A program made the position numbers and the translations under genes. The notes under the pieces were generated by a model. That model had not been told where the DNA came from. It made no database searches and saw nothing but the letters and a program-made list of their open reading frames with translations. Below, piece by piece: positions 1 to 9,176 of a DNA stretch of 64,000 bases (position 1 is its first letter; every line of letters begins with the position of its first letter). Location: contig JNJK01000008.1 of the NCBI GenBank assembly GCA_000701625.1, forward strand, positions 62,001 through 126,000. The letters are read 5' to 3'. Source of the DNA: Lachnospiraceae bacterium MC2017 (GTDB lineage: Bacteria > Bacillota > Clostridia > Lachnospirales > Lachnospiraceae).

Positions 1-221
1 ATTATCAGAAAAACCATATTAACCGGAGACTGTATCTTTATAAGCCCCGCAAGAGCAATTGGAAGTCCGGGAAAGATACTTATGACCACAAAAAGCGTAG
101 AAAGAAGTATCCAGAATGTTGTGTCATAAAGCTGGACTTGAGATTTACGAATCCTCCTTACAACAAAAACAAAGCTAAATAACGATGAAATAAACAGCAA
201 TAACCGTAAACTTATAGGCAT
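1..221 (-). CDS. DUF2304-like membrane protein, N-terminal part only
   Basis: This gene runs off the left edge, so only the first 73 or so residues are visible. The product starts MPISLRLLLF and is strongly hydrophobic, with one transmembrane segment at the start, a short basic stretch (RRIRKSQ) and a second hydrophobic segment. This pattern and its place directly after a GT2 glycosyltransferase fit the DUF2304 proteins that often accompany DPM1-like transferases. I chose the ATG at 221 because an AGAAAGGA ribosome site sits a proper distance upstream; the ATG at 230 is too close to it. The preceding gene ends 14 bases upstream, so the two are co-transcribed. Confidence 0.65.
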   Translation of the reverse strand, partial: MPISLRLLLFISSLFSFVFVVRRIRKSQVQLYDTTFWILLSTLFVVISIFPGLPIALAGLIKIQSPVNMVFLI

Positions 222-235
222 GTCTTTCATCCTTT

Positions 236-922
236 CTATTTTCTGATTTTCTGCAGCAAGAGAATTGAAGTGCACATCCTGAACATATAGCGTACAGATT
301 CGGTAATATCCAGATAACTCTTTCCTCCCATCCTCTCATTCATGATCACACCGACTTCGGAAACGGTAATCCCACGGCTTATAAGAAAAGAGAGCGTATC
401 GGGTTCCGGAGAGTAATGTGAAGAAGCTGTATATAGTTTCATAACTTTTTCATCATAGATTCTCATCCCGGAAGTTGGATCCTTTATCCTTCCTCCGCTT
501 ACTATACGTATACAAAGGGATATAACAGCTCCTCCCAGACCTCTTGCTGAAAACTCCCTCTTTCCATCAACATATCTGGAACCAATGACAATATCATAAC
601 TGCCGCCCACAGCCTTTTCATAAAGCCTGCATACCGCTTTGGCATCATGCTGCCCATCCGCGTCGAACTGCATGGCATATCCGTATCCATGCAAAAGCGC
701 ATACTTCATACCTGTCCTTATCGCTTCGGATAGTCCCAGGTTTACCTGATGTCTTACGACGGGTACCTTCATCTCACGGCAGATCATTCCTGTCCTGTCA
801 GCTGATCCATCATCCACAACGAGTATGGAAGCCCCTTCCGCAGATTCCCTTAAAGAGTGGATCACTTTTCCGATATTCTCTTCTTCATTATAAGCAGGTA
901 TGATTATCAGCAGATTGTCCAT
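236..922 (-). CDS. Family 2 glycosyltransferase, DPM1/polyprenyl-phosphate type
   Basis: A 228-residue GT-A fold glycosyltransferase. It opens with the typical IIIPAYNEEENIG strand-loop, has the nucleotide-sugar DDGS motif near residue 37 and the metal-binding DADGQHD motif near residue 87. No C-terminal membrane helices are present, so it is the short soluble form, likely recruited to the membrane by the DUF2304-like neighbour. The family transfers a sugar from a nucleotide donor to a polyprenyl phosphate or a related acceptor; the sugar cannot be read from the sequence. It starts 3 bases after the flippase gene ends, in one operon with the flippase and the GT4 enzyme, which points to surface polysaccharide or glycolipid assembly. 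Confidence 0.88.
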   Translation of the reverse strand: MDNLLIIIPAYNEEENIGKVIHSLRESAEGASILVVDDGSADRTGMICREMKVPVVRHQVNLGLSEAIRTGMKYALLHGYGYAMQFDADGQHDAKAVCRLYEKAVGGSYDIVIGSRYVDGKREFSARGLGGAVISLCIRIVSGGRIKDPTSGMRIYDEKVMKLYTASSHYSPEPDTLSFLISRGITVSEVGVIMNERMGGKSYLDITESVRYMFRMCTSILLLQKIRK

Positions 923-925
923 GGA

Positions 926-2155
926 TTACCTCAGACGCTTTTTTATCATCATGTCACAACGGAAATACCAGAAAGCATATACCAGAACACTGGCAACCGC
1001 TATGGGTTTCAGATCTTTCCATATGAGATATGCAGCAGTGTCCGACAGAACAGCCAGAATACAGGCGGACAGATTACATCTAAAATACTCTTTTTCCATA
1101 TCCAAAGCCTTCATAGTATTAGCACAAGCTAAACCCTGAAGGGTTCTGAAAAAAAGAGTTACCCACAATATCCCAAGAAAAGAAATACTTTCCATATATC
1201 CCGGCATAAAAATCTTTATCGCTACCGGGCATAGCATAAAAAATGCCGACATTATAGCAGACATGATAAGAGAAATACGTTTGAGACTTAAGTAACGCAT
1301 CTCCATGTCCTTTTCCTCCTGACGCTTCAGATAAGGAAATATCACGGCATTTGCAGCATTTATAACTGTAAATGCAGTAACAACGATATATACTGCAAAA
1401 GAATACTGGGAAAACTGTTTTGAATCAAAAAATGCACGGGCAAAAATACTGTCGGCTCCGAAGATAAGGAGAGAAAGCTGTTCTCCAAACAGCACAGGAC
1501 ACCCCCGGCGAATTATTTCAATGATATCTGCCTTTGCGATGTTCATTTTTTCTGCAGATCCAAAGACAATGGCAGAGTTAAAAACTATATAGGCTGTAAG
1601 CACCAATATATTCATCAGGGTAATGAACAAAAGGAATTCCAGCCATCCAACGCTGTTTCGAATGATCATCAGCGAAAATCCAATGATCAGTGCCACCCTA
1701 TAAATGATCTGCAATACCGAATCCAGCCGGAATCTTCCGGTAAATACGGTTATCGCCGCAAGATAACATCTAAGGTTTTCTATAAAAGCATTTACTATAA
1801 CGAAAAATAAAGGGGTGATACGGCCAGAGCACGCAGGTATACATATAAGGATCAGAACCGCAGTAAATAAAAGCTCCATAACGGCAAGAAACCTGAAATA
1901 TAACCTGAATCTCCCTGCCGGAAGCGCATTAAAGTCAAGCTCTCCGTATTTAAGCTGTATTCCCTGCACAAAGCCAATGTGCAGAAGCCCCGAAAATGCA
2001 ATGAAAAGTGTATACTCCCGATAGCCTGCGTAGGTTTCATATCCGGTAAATCTGGGCAATGCAATTCCTGTGATGACGGCTGCGATAAGCGCAACAAAAT
2101 TGGATGCCATAACCCAGGCCACGTCAGAGCTTTTTAAGAAACCATCCTCCCTCAT
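926..2155 (-). CDS. Polysaccharide flippase-like membrane protein (Wzx/MATE superfamily)
   Basis: A 409-residue polytopic membrane protein with about a dozen hydrophobic segments spread over its whole length and short charged loops between them. The N-terminal region (VMASNFVALIAAVITGIALP, then the aromatic-rich YETYAGYREY) resembles Wzx-type lipid-linked oligosaccharide flippases. Its start codon overlaps the stop of the upstream GT4 gene by one base, and the GT2 gene follows 3 bases after its end, so the three are translationally linked. The likely role is moving an undecaprenyl-linked glycan across the membrane. The family is inferred from topology and context rather than from catalytic residues, so another exporter of the same fold is possible. 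Confidence 0.7.
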   Translation of the reverse strand: MREDGFLKSSDVAWVMASNFVALIAAVITGIALPRFTGYETYAGYREYTLFIAFSGLLHIGFVQGIQLKYGELDFNALPAGRFRLYFRFLAVMELLFTAVLILICIPACSGRITPLFFVIVNAFIENLRCYLAAITVFTGRFRLDSVLQIIYRVALIIGFSLMIIRNSVGWLEFLLFITLMNILVLTAYIVFNSAIVFGSAEKMNIAKADIIEIIRRGCPVLFGEQLSLLIFGADSIFARAFFDSKQFSQYSFAVYIVVTAFTVINAANAVIFPYLKRQEEKDMEMRYLSLKRISLIMSAIMSAFFMLCPVAIKIFMPGYMESISFLGILWVTLFFRTLQGLACANTMKALDMEKEYFRCNLSACILAVLSDTAAYLIWKDLKPIAVASVLVYAFWYFRCDMMIKKRLR

Positions 2156-3294
2156 CAGCCACTCTCATTCCCTATAAGTTTTTCATACATTTTCATATAA
2201 TCCTCTATTATCCTGCCCTTATCGAAATGCTTTTCACTCAATCGTTCAAATGCATCTTCCCCATTTATCATAAAGGTGCGGATTTTATCAGAGAGATCCC
2301 GCTCATCACGGTTCCTAAAAAAGAGACAGCTTCCTCCTACCACTTCCTTTAAGGAACCGGCATCAGAGCTTATAACATTCCTCTTTAGGGCACAGGCCTC
2401 GGCTGCTGCATATCCAAATCCCTCCGTAATGGAAGGTATGACACAGCAGTCAGCACCTGACAACACTTTTAATAATTCCCCACGGGGAAGAGGAGGCTTT
2501 ACCGTAACATATTCCGATAATCTCGATTCCCGTATGAGCTTCATTGCGTCAGCGTATTCCTTGTCCGGATGGGGCGATAGAATGAAGCAGAACCTTACTC
2601 CCGCGTGTTCTGCTTCCTCCGGGGATATAAGCTCCATAGCTTTTAACAGCACAAATATACCCTTATTCTTTGCGGGTCTTCCGAAAAACAGAAATCCCCT
2701 TTCTCCTTCTTTTAGAGAAAAATACTGCCGGAAGGAAATATCCTCTTTTTCAATCTCTGTATACGGCGGAAGTTCAGGGAAATTATATATCTGAAAAAGC
2801 TTCCCTCTTCCTCCGTACGTCCTGTAGTCCGATGCAGTAGCCTTTGACACGGCATGTACCACAGGACTGCACATCATTATCAGTCTTTCATACATAAAAA
2901 ACGCGGTGGCCTTAAGAGGATTTTGTTCAAACCAGAACCACTTTTTTCCCATGACCTCATGAACAGTAGTTACGCAGCGCTTTCTTTTAAGGAATGCTGC
3001 CAGGTTTGATTTAACAGCAGTAGAATATATGGCAGTATGTACTATGTCACACCATTGTACATGAGGTAATATGTCTTTCATCCTGACCATCGGATGCCCA
3101 AAAACCAAAGGCCAGTCACAGTAATAAACATCCAGACCATCTACATTATGATGACCCCTTACACCACCTGAACTACTGGTTACCACCCTTATGTCGATTC
3201 CTTTTTCTTTAAGAAAAAGACATACATCCATGTATAATCTCTCCCCACCTCCAATGTGGGGAGGAAAATGCGGAACTATCCAGGTTATTTTCAT
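2155..3294 (-). CDS. Family 4 glycosyltransferase (GT-B fold)
   Basis: A 379-residue GT4 enzyme. The N-terminus MKITWIVPHFPPHIGGGERL is the acceptor-side Rossmann start with the glycine loop. The C-terminal donor-binding half has FFGRPAKNKG (residues about 200 to 210) and the retaining E-x7-E region in EGFGYAAAEACALKRNV, about residues 288 to 304. The length is normal for the family. It likely adds a hexose to a lipid-linked glycan in the cytoplasm. It is the first visible gene of the polysaccharide operon and overlaps the flippase start by one base. Sugar donor and acceptor cannot be assigned. Confidence 0.9.
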   Translation of the reverse strand: MKITWIVPHFPPHIGGGERLYMDVCLFLKEKGIDIRVVTSSSGGVRGHHNVDGLDVYYCDWPLVFGHPMVRMKDILPHVQWCDIVHTAIYSTAVKSNLAAFLKRKRCVTTVHEVMGKKWFWFEQNPLKATAFFMYERLIMMCSPVVHAVSKATASDYRTYGGRGKLFQIYNFPELPPYTEIEKEDISFRQYFSLKEGERGFLFFGRPAKNKGIFVLLKAMELISPEEAEHAGVRFCFILSPHPDKEYADAMKLIRESRLSEYVTVKPPLPRGELLKVLSGADCCVIPSITEGFGYAAAEACALKRNVISSDAGSLKEVVGGSCLFFRNRDERDLSDKIRTFMINGEDAFERLSEKHFDKGRIIEDYMKMYEKLIGNESG

Positions 3295-3328
3295 GATAAT
3301 CCCCTCTTTATCATGTTTTCACAAACAA

Positions 3329-3976
3329 TTAAAGGTACTTCTCCACCTCGTCCGGTGTCGTAACAATAGCATTTGGATGAAGTTCTTCAAGCTCTGCTCT
3401 GTCCCGGAATCCCCAAAGAACTCCGATAGTAAACATCCCCGCACCTATTCCGGTCTTCATGTCCGTATTTGTATCTCCGAGATATAAACACTCAGAAGGA
3501 TCAACCCCAAATTCTCTGGCAGCCATCAGTGCCATATCAGGTGCCGGCTTTTTGGGGATGCCTTCTTTCTGACCTATCACCATATCAAAAGTTCCTGCAG
3601 GATAAACCGCATCTGCAACCTTTACCGACTTTGCATGAGGTTTATTGGAACATACCGCGATCTTCATCCCTCTGGCTTTCATTTTTTCAATGAGCTCAGG
3701 TACTCCCTTGCATGGCGTCACATGATAAAGACACCCTTCCTCAAATTCCTCCAGATAGCGAGCGTATACCTTCTGTATGATATCCTCATCAGAAACACCC
3801 TGTATCTTCATCACACGACGTATCTGGGTTTCTGCACCATCACCAACTATAGTCTTAAATCTTTCGAGTTCTATTTCCGGATATCCAAACTCTTTTAGAA
3901 CCGTGTTTGTAGTATGTGCTATCGACTCCAAAGAGTCCGTAATGGTTCCATCCATGTCAAAGAGTGCTGCTTTCAT
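3329..3976 (-). CDS. HAD-superfamily phosphatase, phosphoglycolate/pyrophosphatase (Gph/PpaX) type
   Basis: A 215-residue HAD hydrolase. Motif I is FDMDGTITDS at residues 6 to 15 with the nucleophile and acid/base aspartates, motif II is VCSNKP near residue 110, and motif III/IV is YLGDTNTD near residue 165. The helical cap lies between motifs I and II, as in subfamily IA. I placed the start at 3976 because AGGAG is 7 bases upstream; the ATG at 3982 is too close to it. The start lies inside the end of ppk1, a 20-base overlap that suggests coupled translation. Beside ppk1 and ppx a PpaX-like pyrophosphatase role is attractive, but phosphoglycolate or another phosphoester is equally possible. 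Confidence 0.82.
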   Translation of the reverse strand: MKAALFDMDGTITDSLESIAHTTNTVLKEFGYPEIELERFKTIVGDGAETQIRRVMKIQGVSDEDIIQKVYARYLEEFEEGCLYHVTPCKGVPELIEKMKARGMKIAVCSNKPHAKSVKVADAVYPAGTFDMVIGQKEGIPKKPAPDMALMAAREFGVDPSECLYLGDTNTDMKTGIGAGMFTIGVLWGFRDRAELEELHPNAIVTTPDEVEKYL

Positions 3977-6224
3977 TATCATTCTCCTTTGGTGCTTTCT
4001 CCGGAATGAACACTCTTTCAGAGATCACATCTTTCCTTTTATTTGCATTATCCTTCGCTTCCCTGCAGAAGAATTTCTGAGAATTAAGCGGTTTCTTTCC
4101 CCGCTTATCTATCTTTATATAGTCCCCGTTCGGTTGGAGCATATGCGCCTTTGTATTATCATCAAGCTCTACCTGCAGGAAATGCCGAAGATCTTCTTTG
4201 AGTTCTTCCCGCTCCACCGGAAACATGATTTCTACACGCCGATCCAGATTACGCGGCATCCAGTCCGCTGAACCCATGTAAAATTCATCATTTCCTTCAT
4301 TGTAAAACCAGAATATGCGGCTGTGTTCAAGGAAAAATCCTACGATAGAACGTACTGTAATATTTTCGGAAACTCCCGGTATGCCGACCTTAAGGCAGCA
4401 TATACCGCGAACTATCAGGTCTATTTTTACCCCCGCTGCCGATGCCTTGTAAAGTGCCTCTATGATATCCGGATCACAGACCGAATTCATCTTTGCAACA
4501 ATGCGGGCTTCTCGACCGTGTCGGGCATTCTCTGCCTCACGACCGATAAGATATATAAATCTGTCCTTAAGCCATAATGGAGCAAGGGACAGCTTATTCC
4601 ATGTAACAGGTTCAGAATAACCGGACAGCATATTAAAGACAGCTGTAGCGTCCTCTCCTATCGGTTCAGAACATGTAAAAAGTCCCATATCAGTGTAGAA
4701 CTTTGCAGTCGTATCATTGTAGTTACCTGTTCCCAGATGGACATATCTGCGGATACCTTCCGCTTCACGGCGTACAACAAGGGCTATCTTTGAATGAGTC
4801 TTTAGCCCGACCAGACCGTAAATTACGTGACATCCGGCTTTTTCAAGGGTTTTTGCCCAGTTGATGTTATGCTCTTCATCGAAACGAGCCTTCAATTCTA
4901 CAAGTACAGAAACCTGCTTACCATTCTCCGCAGCATAGGCCAGCGCAGCGATGATCGGAGAATTACCACTCACTCTGTAGAGTGTCATTTTTATCGCAAG
5001 TACATCCTTATCTCTCGCTGCTGTACGGATAAAATTAACTACCGGTTCAAAAGACTCATAAGGATGCTGAAGAAGGATATCTCCATTCCTTATCTGCTCA
5101 AAGATATTCTCTTCAGGATTCATGTACTTAGGTGCCTGAGGAGTCCATCCCTTAATCTTCAGATTTTCAAATCCCGGAAGAGAGGCAACCTTTGACAAAA
5201 AAGTGAGATCAAGCGGTCCGTTAATATAATATGTTTCCGCATCATCAACCTGAAACTCATCCCGAAGCAACCTTAAAAGATTTCTATCCATACTCTCTTC
5301 TACATCGAGACGGATGACTTCACCCCACTGACGCCTCTTGAGCTGTCTCTCGATTTCTTTCAAGAGATCTTCTGCCTCATCTTCGTCAATTGTCAGATCC
5401 GCATTTCTCATGATGCGAAAAGGATGTGCACATACAATATTGTAATTTAAGAACAGGCGCTCAATATTTCTCTCGATCAGTTCTTCAAGAAGGATTACCG
5501 TATAGTTATCATCCGTAGCAGGGATCCGTATTATACGCGGCAAAACATCCGGAACCTGTACAAGCGCAAATTCCGGCTTATCACTGTCATTATTATTTTC
5601 TTTTTCTTCTTTTGCTTTTCCACCCGAACGGTTTCTCAAAGAATGTGCCGCATCCTTAGGATAAACAAGTGCTCCGATATTCAGAGATTTATTTCTGACA
5701 AGAGGAAAAGGTCTCGATGAATCCACTGCCATAGGAGTAAGAACAGGATAAACATGCTCTTCAAAATATCTGTCCACATATTCTGCCTGTTCCGGAACCA
5801 GATCCTCATGATGAGTCACTACAGTTATCCCATTCTGCTTAAGAAGCGGAAGTATCGAACGATTATATGTCGAATACTGAAGGTTTACAAAATCATGCGT
5901 CACACCATTAAGTTCAGCTAACTGCTGCGCCGCTGTCAGACCTGCAATGTCCTTCTTGGTATATTCCACATTTACCATGTCCTTAAGAGATGCAACACGT
6001 ACCATAAAGAATTCGTCGAGATTGGACGCAGTGATCCCCAGCATCTTTACTCTTTCGAAAAGGGGAAGAGTCTTGTCCCGTGCCTCTGAAAGCACTCTTT
6101 CATTAAATTTTATCCATGATAATTCTCTGTTTGTGTAGTACCTGGGAGAACGAAAATCTATCTTCTGCGGTTCTTTTTTTCCGCCTCTTTTATCTGTCTT
6201 ACGACCTGTTTTTGAATCTGTCAT
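3957..6224 (-). CDS. ppk1: Polyphosphate kinase 1
   Basis: A 755-residue PPK1, which reversibly transfers the ATP gamma phosphate to polyphosphate. The N-terminal domain begins at YTNRELSWIKFNERVL. The catalytic PLD-like core carries GLKTHSK (about residue 475), whose histidine is the expected phospho-acceptor, and a second histidine in FLEHSRIFWF (about residue 635). VHLGTGNYN and GSADWMPRNLDRR are further PPK1 signatures. The extra N-terminal charged stretch (KTGRKTDKRGGKKEPQK) and a Glu/Asn-rich linker near residue 205 vary in the family. ppx lies 19 bases upstream, so synthesis and breakdown of polyphosphate are encoded together. Confidence 0.96.
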   Translation of the reverse strand: MTDSKTGRKTDKRGGKKEPQKIDFRSPRYYTNRELSWIKFNERVLSEARDKTLPLFERVKMLGITASNLDEFFMVRVASLKDMVNVEYTKKDIAGLTAAQQLAELNGVTHDFVNLQYSTYNRSILPLLKQNGITVVTHHEDLVPEQAEYVDRYFEEHVYPVLTPMAVDSSRPFPLVRNKSLNIGALVYPKDAAHSLRNRSGGKAKEEKENNNDSDKPEFALVQVPDVLPRIIRIPATDDNYTVILLEELIERNIERLFLNYNIVCAHPFRIMRNADLTIDEDEAEDLLKEIERQLKRRQWGEVIRLDVEESMDRNLLRLLRDEFQVDDAETYYINGPLDLTFLSKVASLPGFENLKIKGWTPQAPKYMNPEENIFEQIRNGDILLQHPYESFEPVVNFIRTAARDKDVLAIKMTLYRVSGNSPIIAALAYAAENGKQVSVLVELKARFDEEHNINWAKTLEKAGCHVIYGLVGLKTHSKIALVVRREAEGIRRYVHLGTGNYNDTTAKFYTDMGLFTCSEPIGEDATAVFNMLSGYSEPVTWNKLSLAPLWLKDRFIYLIGREAENARHGREARIVAKMNSVCDPDIIEALYKASAAGVKIDLIVRGICCLKVGIPGVSENITVRSIVGFFLEHSRIFWFYNEGNDEFYMGSADWMPRNLDRRVEIMFPVEREELKEDLRHFLQVELDDNTKAHMLQPNGDYIKIDKRGKKPLNSQKFFCREAKDNANKRKDVISERVFIPEKAPKENDNESSTL

Positions 6225-6243
6225 TCGAATACCCCTCCATATT

Positions 6244-7788
6244 CTATAAAAAGGTTCCTTTTGTCCTCATGACCGGCCTGATTCCGAACACTTCCTCAAA
6301 CATAGGTATCTCTTCTTCAAATAGCCCCTTTTCAAGAGAAAGATCTTCTCTTGTGTCAATAGTAATGATCAAGGATTTGTCCTTAAGTGCCGCTTTTACT
6401 TCATTATATTTTTTCTTTGGTGAACGTGCCATTCCCACCGCTACACGGAGCATAGCCGTAAGCTTGGTCACCATGAGGAGACTCTTTTCATCAAAGTCAT
6501 TGTCTTCGAGAGCCTCATAATATATTTCCTTTGGATAAGAATTAAGAACAACCGTCGCCACTATTTCACGTTCAAGATGTGAAAGTCCGATGATCTCTGT
6601 CCCCATTATAATGCTGTAAGAGGCTTCCGCAGAATCCGACATCGAAACAAACCGCCCAACATCCCTGAGTCTTGCCGCAAGCTGGAGCAAAAGTCTTCCT
6701 CTTTTATCCATTCCATGAAGCTTTTTCATACTGTCAAAAATAGCCATGGAACAAAGCACCATCTGGTCTCCGAGGATCTGACTTCCCTGATATCGGAGAG
6801 ATATGTTTTCTGCACAGGAAATGATATCTTCCTCAAAATTGTGATCAGACTTAACAAACTTATTTTTTTCCGCATAGTCATAAGCTATACCGTCAGAAAG
6901 CGTAACACCGGGTATCCAGAGTCTCTCTGCTCCCGTTACACGGATCATATACTTAATGAGGGTCGCTGAAGGCATAAGAAGAGAAGCATTCTCTCTCGGT
7001 ATCCCGAGTTCTCTGGAAATCTGTGCAGGAGACATGGATCTCAGCACATCAACAAATTTCACGTACTGATCTCCTGTAACCTGATTTATAAGACCGTGTT
7101 CATTCCCAATCTTCTGAATGATATACGGCAGATAATCATCGATCACAACGATATTCTGGATGTCGATATTCTTTAGGTACAATTTCTTAAACGAGTGCAG
7201 CTCGTTTGCAATGAGTTCCGACAGCAATCTGTCATAATTCCCGGTAGTAGGTTCCAGTGAATTAAGAGTCGTACGAAGTCTTAAAATTCCAAGCCGCAGA
7301 TTTACTGTCGTGATCAGATGTGAATTGGAAAACAGCGAAACCTGCGTACTTCCCCCACCTATGTCTATAAATGCCGTTCCTCTGTCTATTATGTGATCAA
7401 ACTGTTCACTTTTAAGCGCTACGGATTTATAATCCAAAAATCTTTGCTCAGAATTACTGAGGGGAGATACATTTATCCCTGTACGAAGACGTATCTGATC
7501 CAAAATAACCGAAGTATTTTCCGTCTCTCTGATCGCAGAAGTGCCATAGGCTCTGTAAGAATCAACCTTGTAGGCATTCATTATCTCATGATATCCCTTA
7601 AGTATCTCACAGAGCTCATCCATTCTTTCGTAGCTGATCTTTCCCGTATTGTAGGTGTCCGTTCCGATCTCAACCCTGTGACGCACATAGTCGATCTCAC
7701 GAACACCTCTCTTTTGAGAAAGCTCAAATATCTTCATGCCTATTTCATATGAACCAACATCTATCGCCGCAAATAGTTTCATACACAA
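6244..7788 (-). CDS. ppx: Ppx/GppA family exopolyphosphatase
   Basis: A 514-residue protein of the actin-like ASKHA fold. The phosphate-1 loop is AAIDVGSYEIGMKIF at residues 7 to 21, and the second phosphate loop is FIDIGGGSTQVSLF near residue 139. The C-terminal half has an HD-like helical domain but the histidine-aspartate pair is not obvious; ILGDQMVLCSMAIF and LLLQLAARLRDVGRF mark its helices. The family removes terminal phosphates from polyphosphate or converts pppGpp to ppGpp. It is first in the ppx-ppk1-HAD operon. Exopolyphosphatase is the better guess given ppk1 next door, but guanosine pentaphosphatase activity cannot be excluded. Confidence 0.9.
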   Translation of the reverse strand: MCMKLFAAIDVGSYEIGMKIFELSQKRGVREIDYVRHRVEIGTDTYNTGKISYERMDELCEILKGYHEIMNAYKVDSYRAYGTSAIRETENTSVILDQIRLRTGINVSPLSNSEQRFLDYKSVALKSEQFDHIIDRGTAFIDIGGGSTQVSLFSNSHLITTVNLRLGILRLRTTLNSLEPTTGNYDRLLSELIANELHSFKKLYLKNIDIQNIVVIDDYLPYIIQKIGNEHGLINQVTGDQYVKFVDVLRSMSPAQISRELGIPRENASLLMPSATLIKYMIRVTGAERLWIPGVTLSDGIAYDYAEKNKFVKSDHNFEEDIISCAENISLRYQGSQILGDQMVLCSMAIFDSMKKLHGMDKRGRLLLQLAARLRDVGRFVSMSDSAEASYSIIMGTEIIGLSHLEREIVATVVLNSYPKEIYYEALEDNDFDEKSLLMVTKLTAMLRVAVGMARSPKKKYNEVKAALKDKSLIITIDTREDLSLEKGLFEEEIPMFEEVFGIRPVMRTKGTFL

Positions 7789-7835
7789 TCCCCTTTTATA
7801 TCTGTTTAGTACCCCTTTTACCTAAACCAATGTGC

Positions 7836-7852
7836 AGAACAAAGAATCCGAC
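7836..7852. repeat. 17-nt copy of a dispersed intergenic repeat
   Basis: AGAACAAAGAATCCGAC occurs here and again, base for base, at 20331-20347. On the minus strand both copies lie just upstream of a gene start (ppx here, peroxiredoxin there). Here only the left arm is present; at the other site it continues into a full hairpin. Confidence 0.6.
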
Positions 7853-7853
7853 G

Positions 7854-9134
7854 TCAATTTTTTGTACCTAGCAGATAATCAATAAACTGCTCGGCAGTTC
7901 TTCCGCTCATTCCGCCGTGCGAAAGCTCCCACTTATTTGCCTCAAGGAGAAGTTCTTTCTCAGGCATATTTATGCCGCGTCTCTCAGCTATAGTCTTTAC
8001 TATCGTTTCAAATTCCTTTTTCATAGGTCTGCCAAAATAAATGGTGACTCCAAATCGGGCAGAAAGAGAGAGTTTCTCCTGTACCGTATCACTTTCATGA
8101 ATATCATCATTATCCCTGCGGTCAAGTCTGTCTGAGAAACCTTCGTGAACCAGATGTCTCCTGTTTGATGTCGCATAGATAAGGATATTATCAGGTTTCT
8201 TTTCCAGTCCTCCCTCTATGACAGCCTTTAAGTATTTGTACTCTGTTTCCGTATCTTCAAATGACAGATCATCCATATAAAGGATAAATTTATAATTACG
8301 GCTCTTTACCTGTCGTATAACATCATTAAGATCCTGGAACTGATGCTTGTAAACCTCGATCACTCTGAGGCCATCATCAAAATATTGGTTAAGGATTCCC
8401 TTTATACACGAGGATTTTCCTGTTCCCGCATCGCCGAAAAGAAGGACATTATTTGCCGGACGGCCTGCAAGAAATGCCTCAGTGTTTTCAATAAGCTTCT
8501 GCTTCTGAGATTCCATTCCAACGATATCAGAAAGTTTTGCATGTTTAACTCTGGAGATGGGTTCTATTTCTACCCTGTCATCTGCCGTATGACGGATACG
8601 AAATGCCTTATGCATTCCAAAAGATCCGACACCAAAATCACGATAGAAATCTGTCATCCCCTTCAGGAATTCATTTTCGTCCTTAGCTTCTCCAAGTTTT
8701 TCCGAGAGTTCCACGATCCTGTCTCTGATACGGCGATTGAAAACTACTCCATCATCAAGGGCCGGCTCATATCCTTCCAGAAATGAAAAGCAGGCAGTTC
8801 CCATGATCTTTCCGAGCGGTCCGAACTTCCATCCAAACATCTCCCGAAAGATCTCTGCGTCATGCTTTGCCGCCTCGTACAGCGTCCCGCTTACCTCTCC
8901 TCTTTTCTCAGATGCCAGGGTAAAACTGTTTTCATGCTCAAGTATCAGGAGTGAAAGAAAGCATCTCCACAGATTTCCGGAAAAGCCATATTCCGCTGCC
9001 AGTTCCAGAATCCTGTTCACAACTGACGATGCCAGCGACAGATCCTTCTCCGCACCTTCATACAGGCGTGACATATCCCGAAGGATATCCATGTGCTTCA
9101 TGTTTCTATACAGTAACAATTCCTCGTATTTCAT
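7854..9134 (-). CDS. DUF815-family ATP-binding protein
   Basis: A 426-residue protein with an AAA-type ATPase in its second half. Walker A is GDAGTGKSS at about residue 240 and the Walker B-like acid pair is in LYMDDLSFED near residue 290. ATSNRRHLV is a sensor-1-like segment, and RLDRRDNDD resembles the arginine-rich region of the family. The first 200 residues are helical and not recognisable. This matches the DUF815 family common in Firmicutes, whose function is unknown. It sits between pheA and ppx with gaps of 42 and 65 bases, and no functional partner is suggested by context. Confidence 0.83.
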   Translation of the reverse strand: MKYEELLLYRNMKHMDILRDMSRLYEGAEKDLSLASSVVNRILELAAEYGFSGNLWRCFLSLLILEHENSFTLASEKRGEVSGTLYEAAKHDAEIFREMFGWKFGPLGKIMGTACFSFLEGYEPALDDGVVFNRRIRDRIVELSEKLGEAKDENEFLKGMTDFYRDFGVGSFGMHKAFRIRHTADDRVEIEPISRVKHAKLSDIVGMESQKQKLIENTEAFLAGRPANNVLLFGDAGTGKSSCIKGILNQYFDDGLRVIEVYKHQFQDLNDVIRQVKSRNYKFILYMDDLSFEDTETEYKYLKAVIEGGLEKKPDNILIYATSNRRHLVHEGFSDRLDRRDNDDIHESDTVQEKLSLSARFGVTIYFGRPMKKEFETIVKTIAERRGINMPEKELLLEANKWELSHGGMSGRTAEQFIDYLLGTKN

Positions 9135-9176
9135 GTTTTCCGTCCTTAATTAATGATGTTACTTATGACCCTGTCA

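Noticed and set aside
3957-3982. Overlap of ppk1 and the HAD phosphatase as a frameshift
   Set aside because: Both proteins are complete with proper ends, and an AGGAG site serves the HAD start; a normal coupled overlap explains it.
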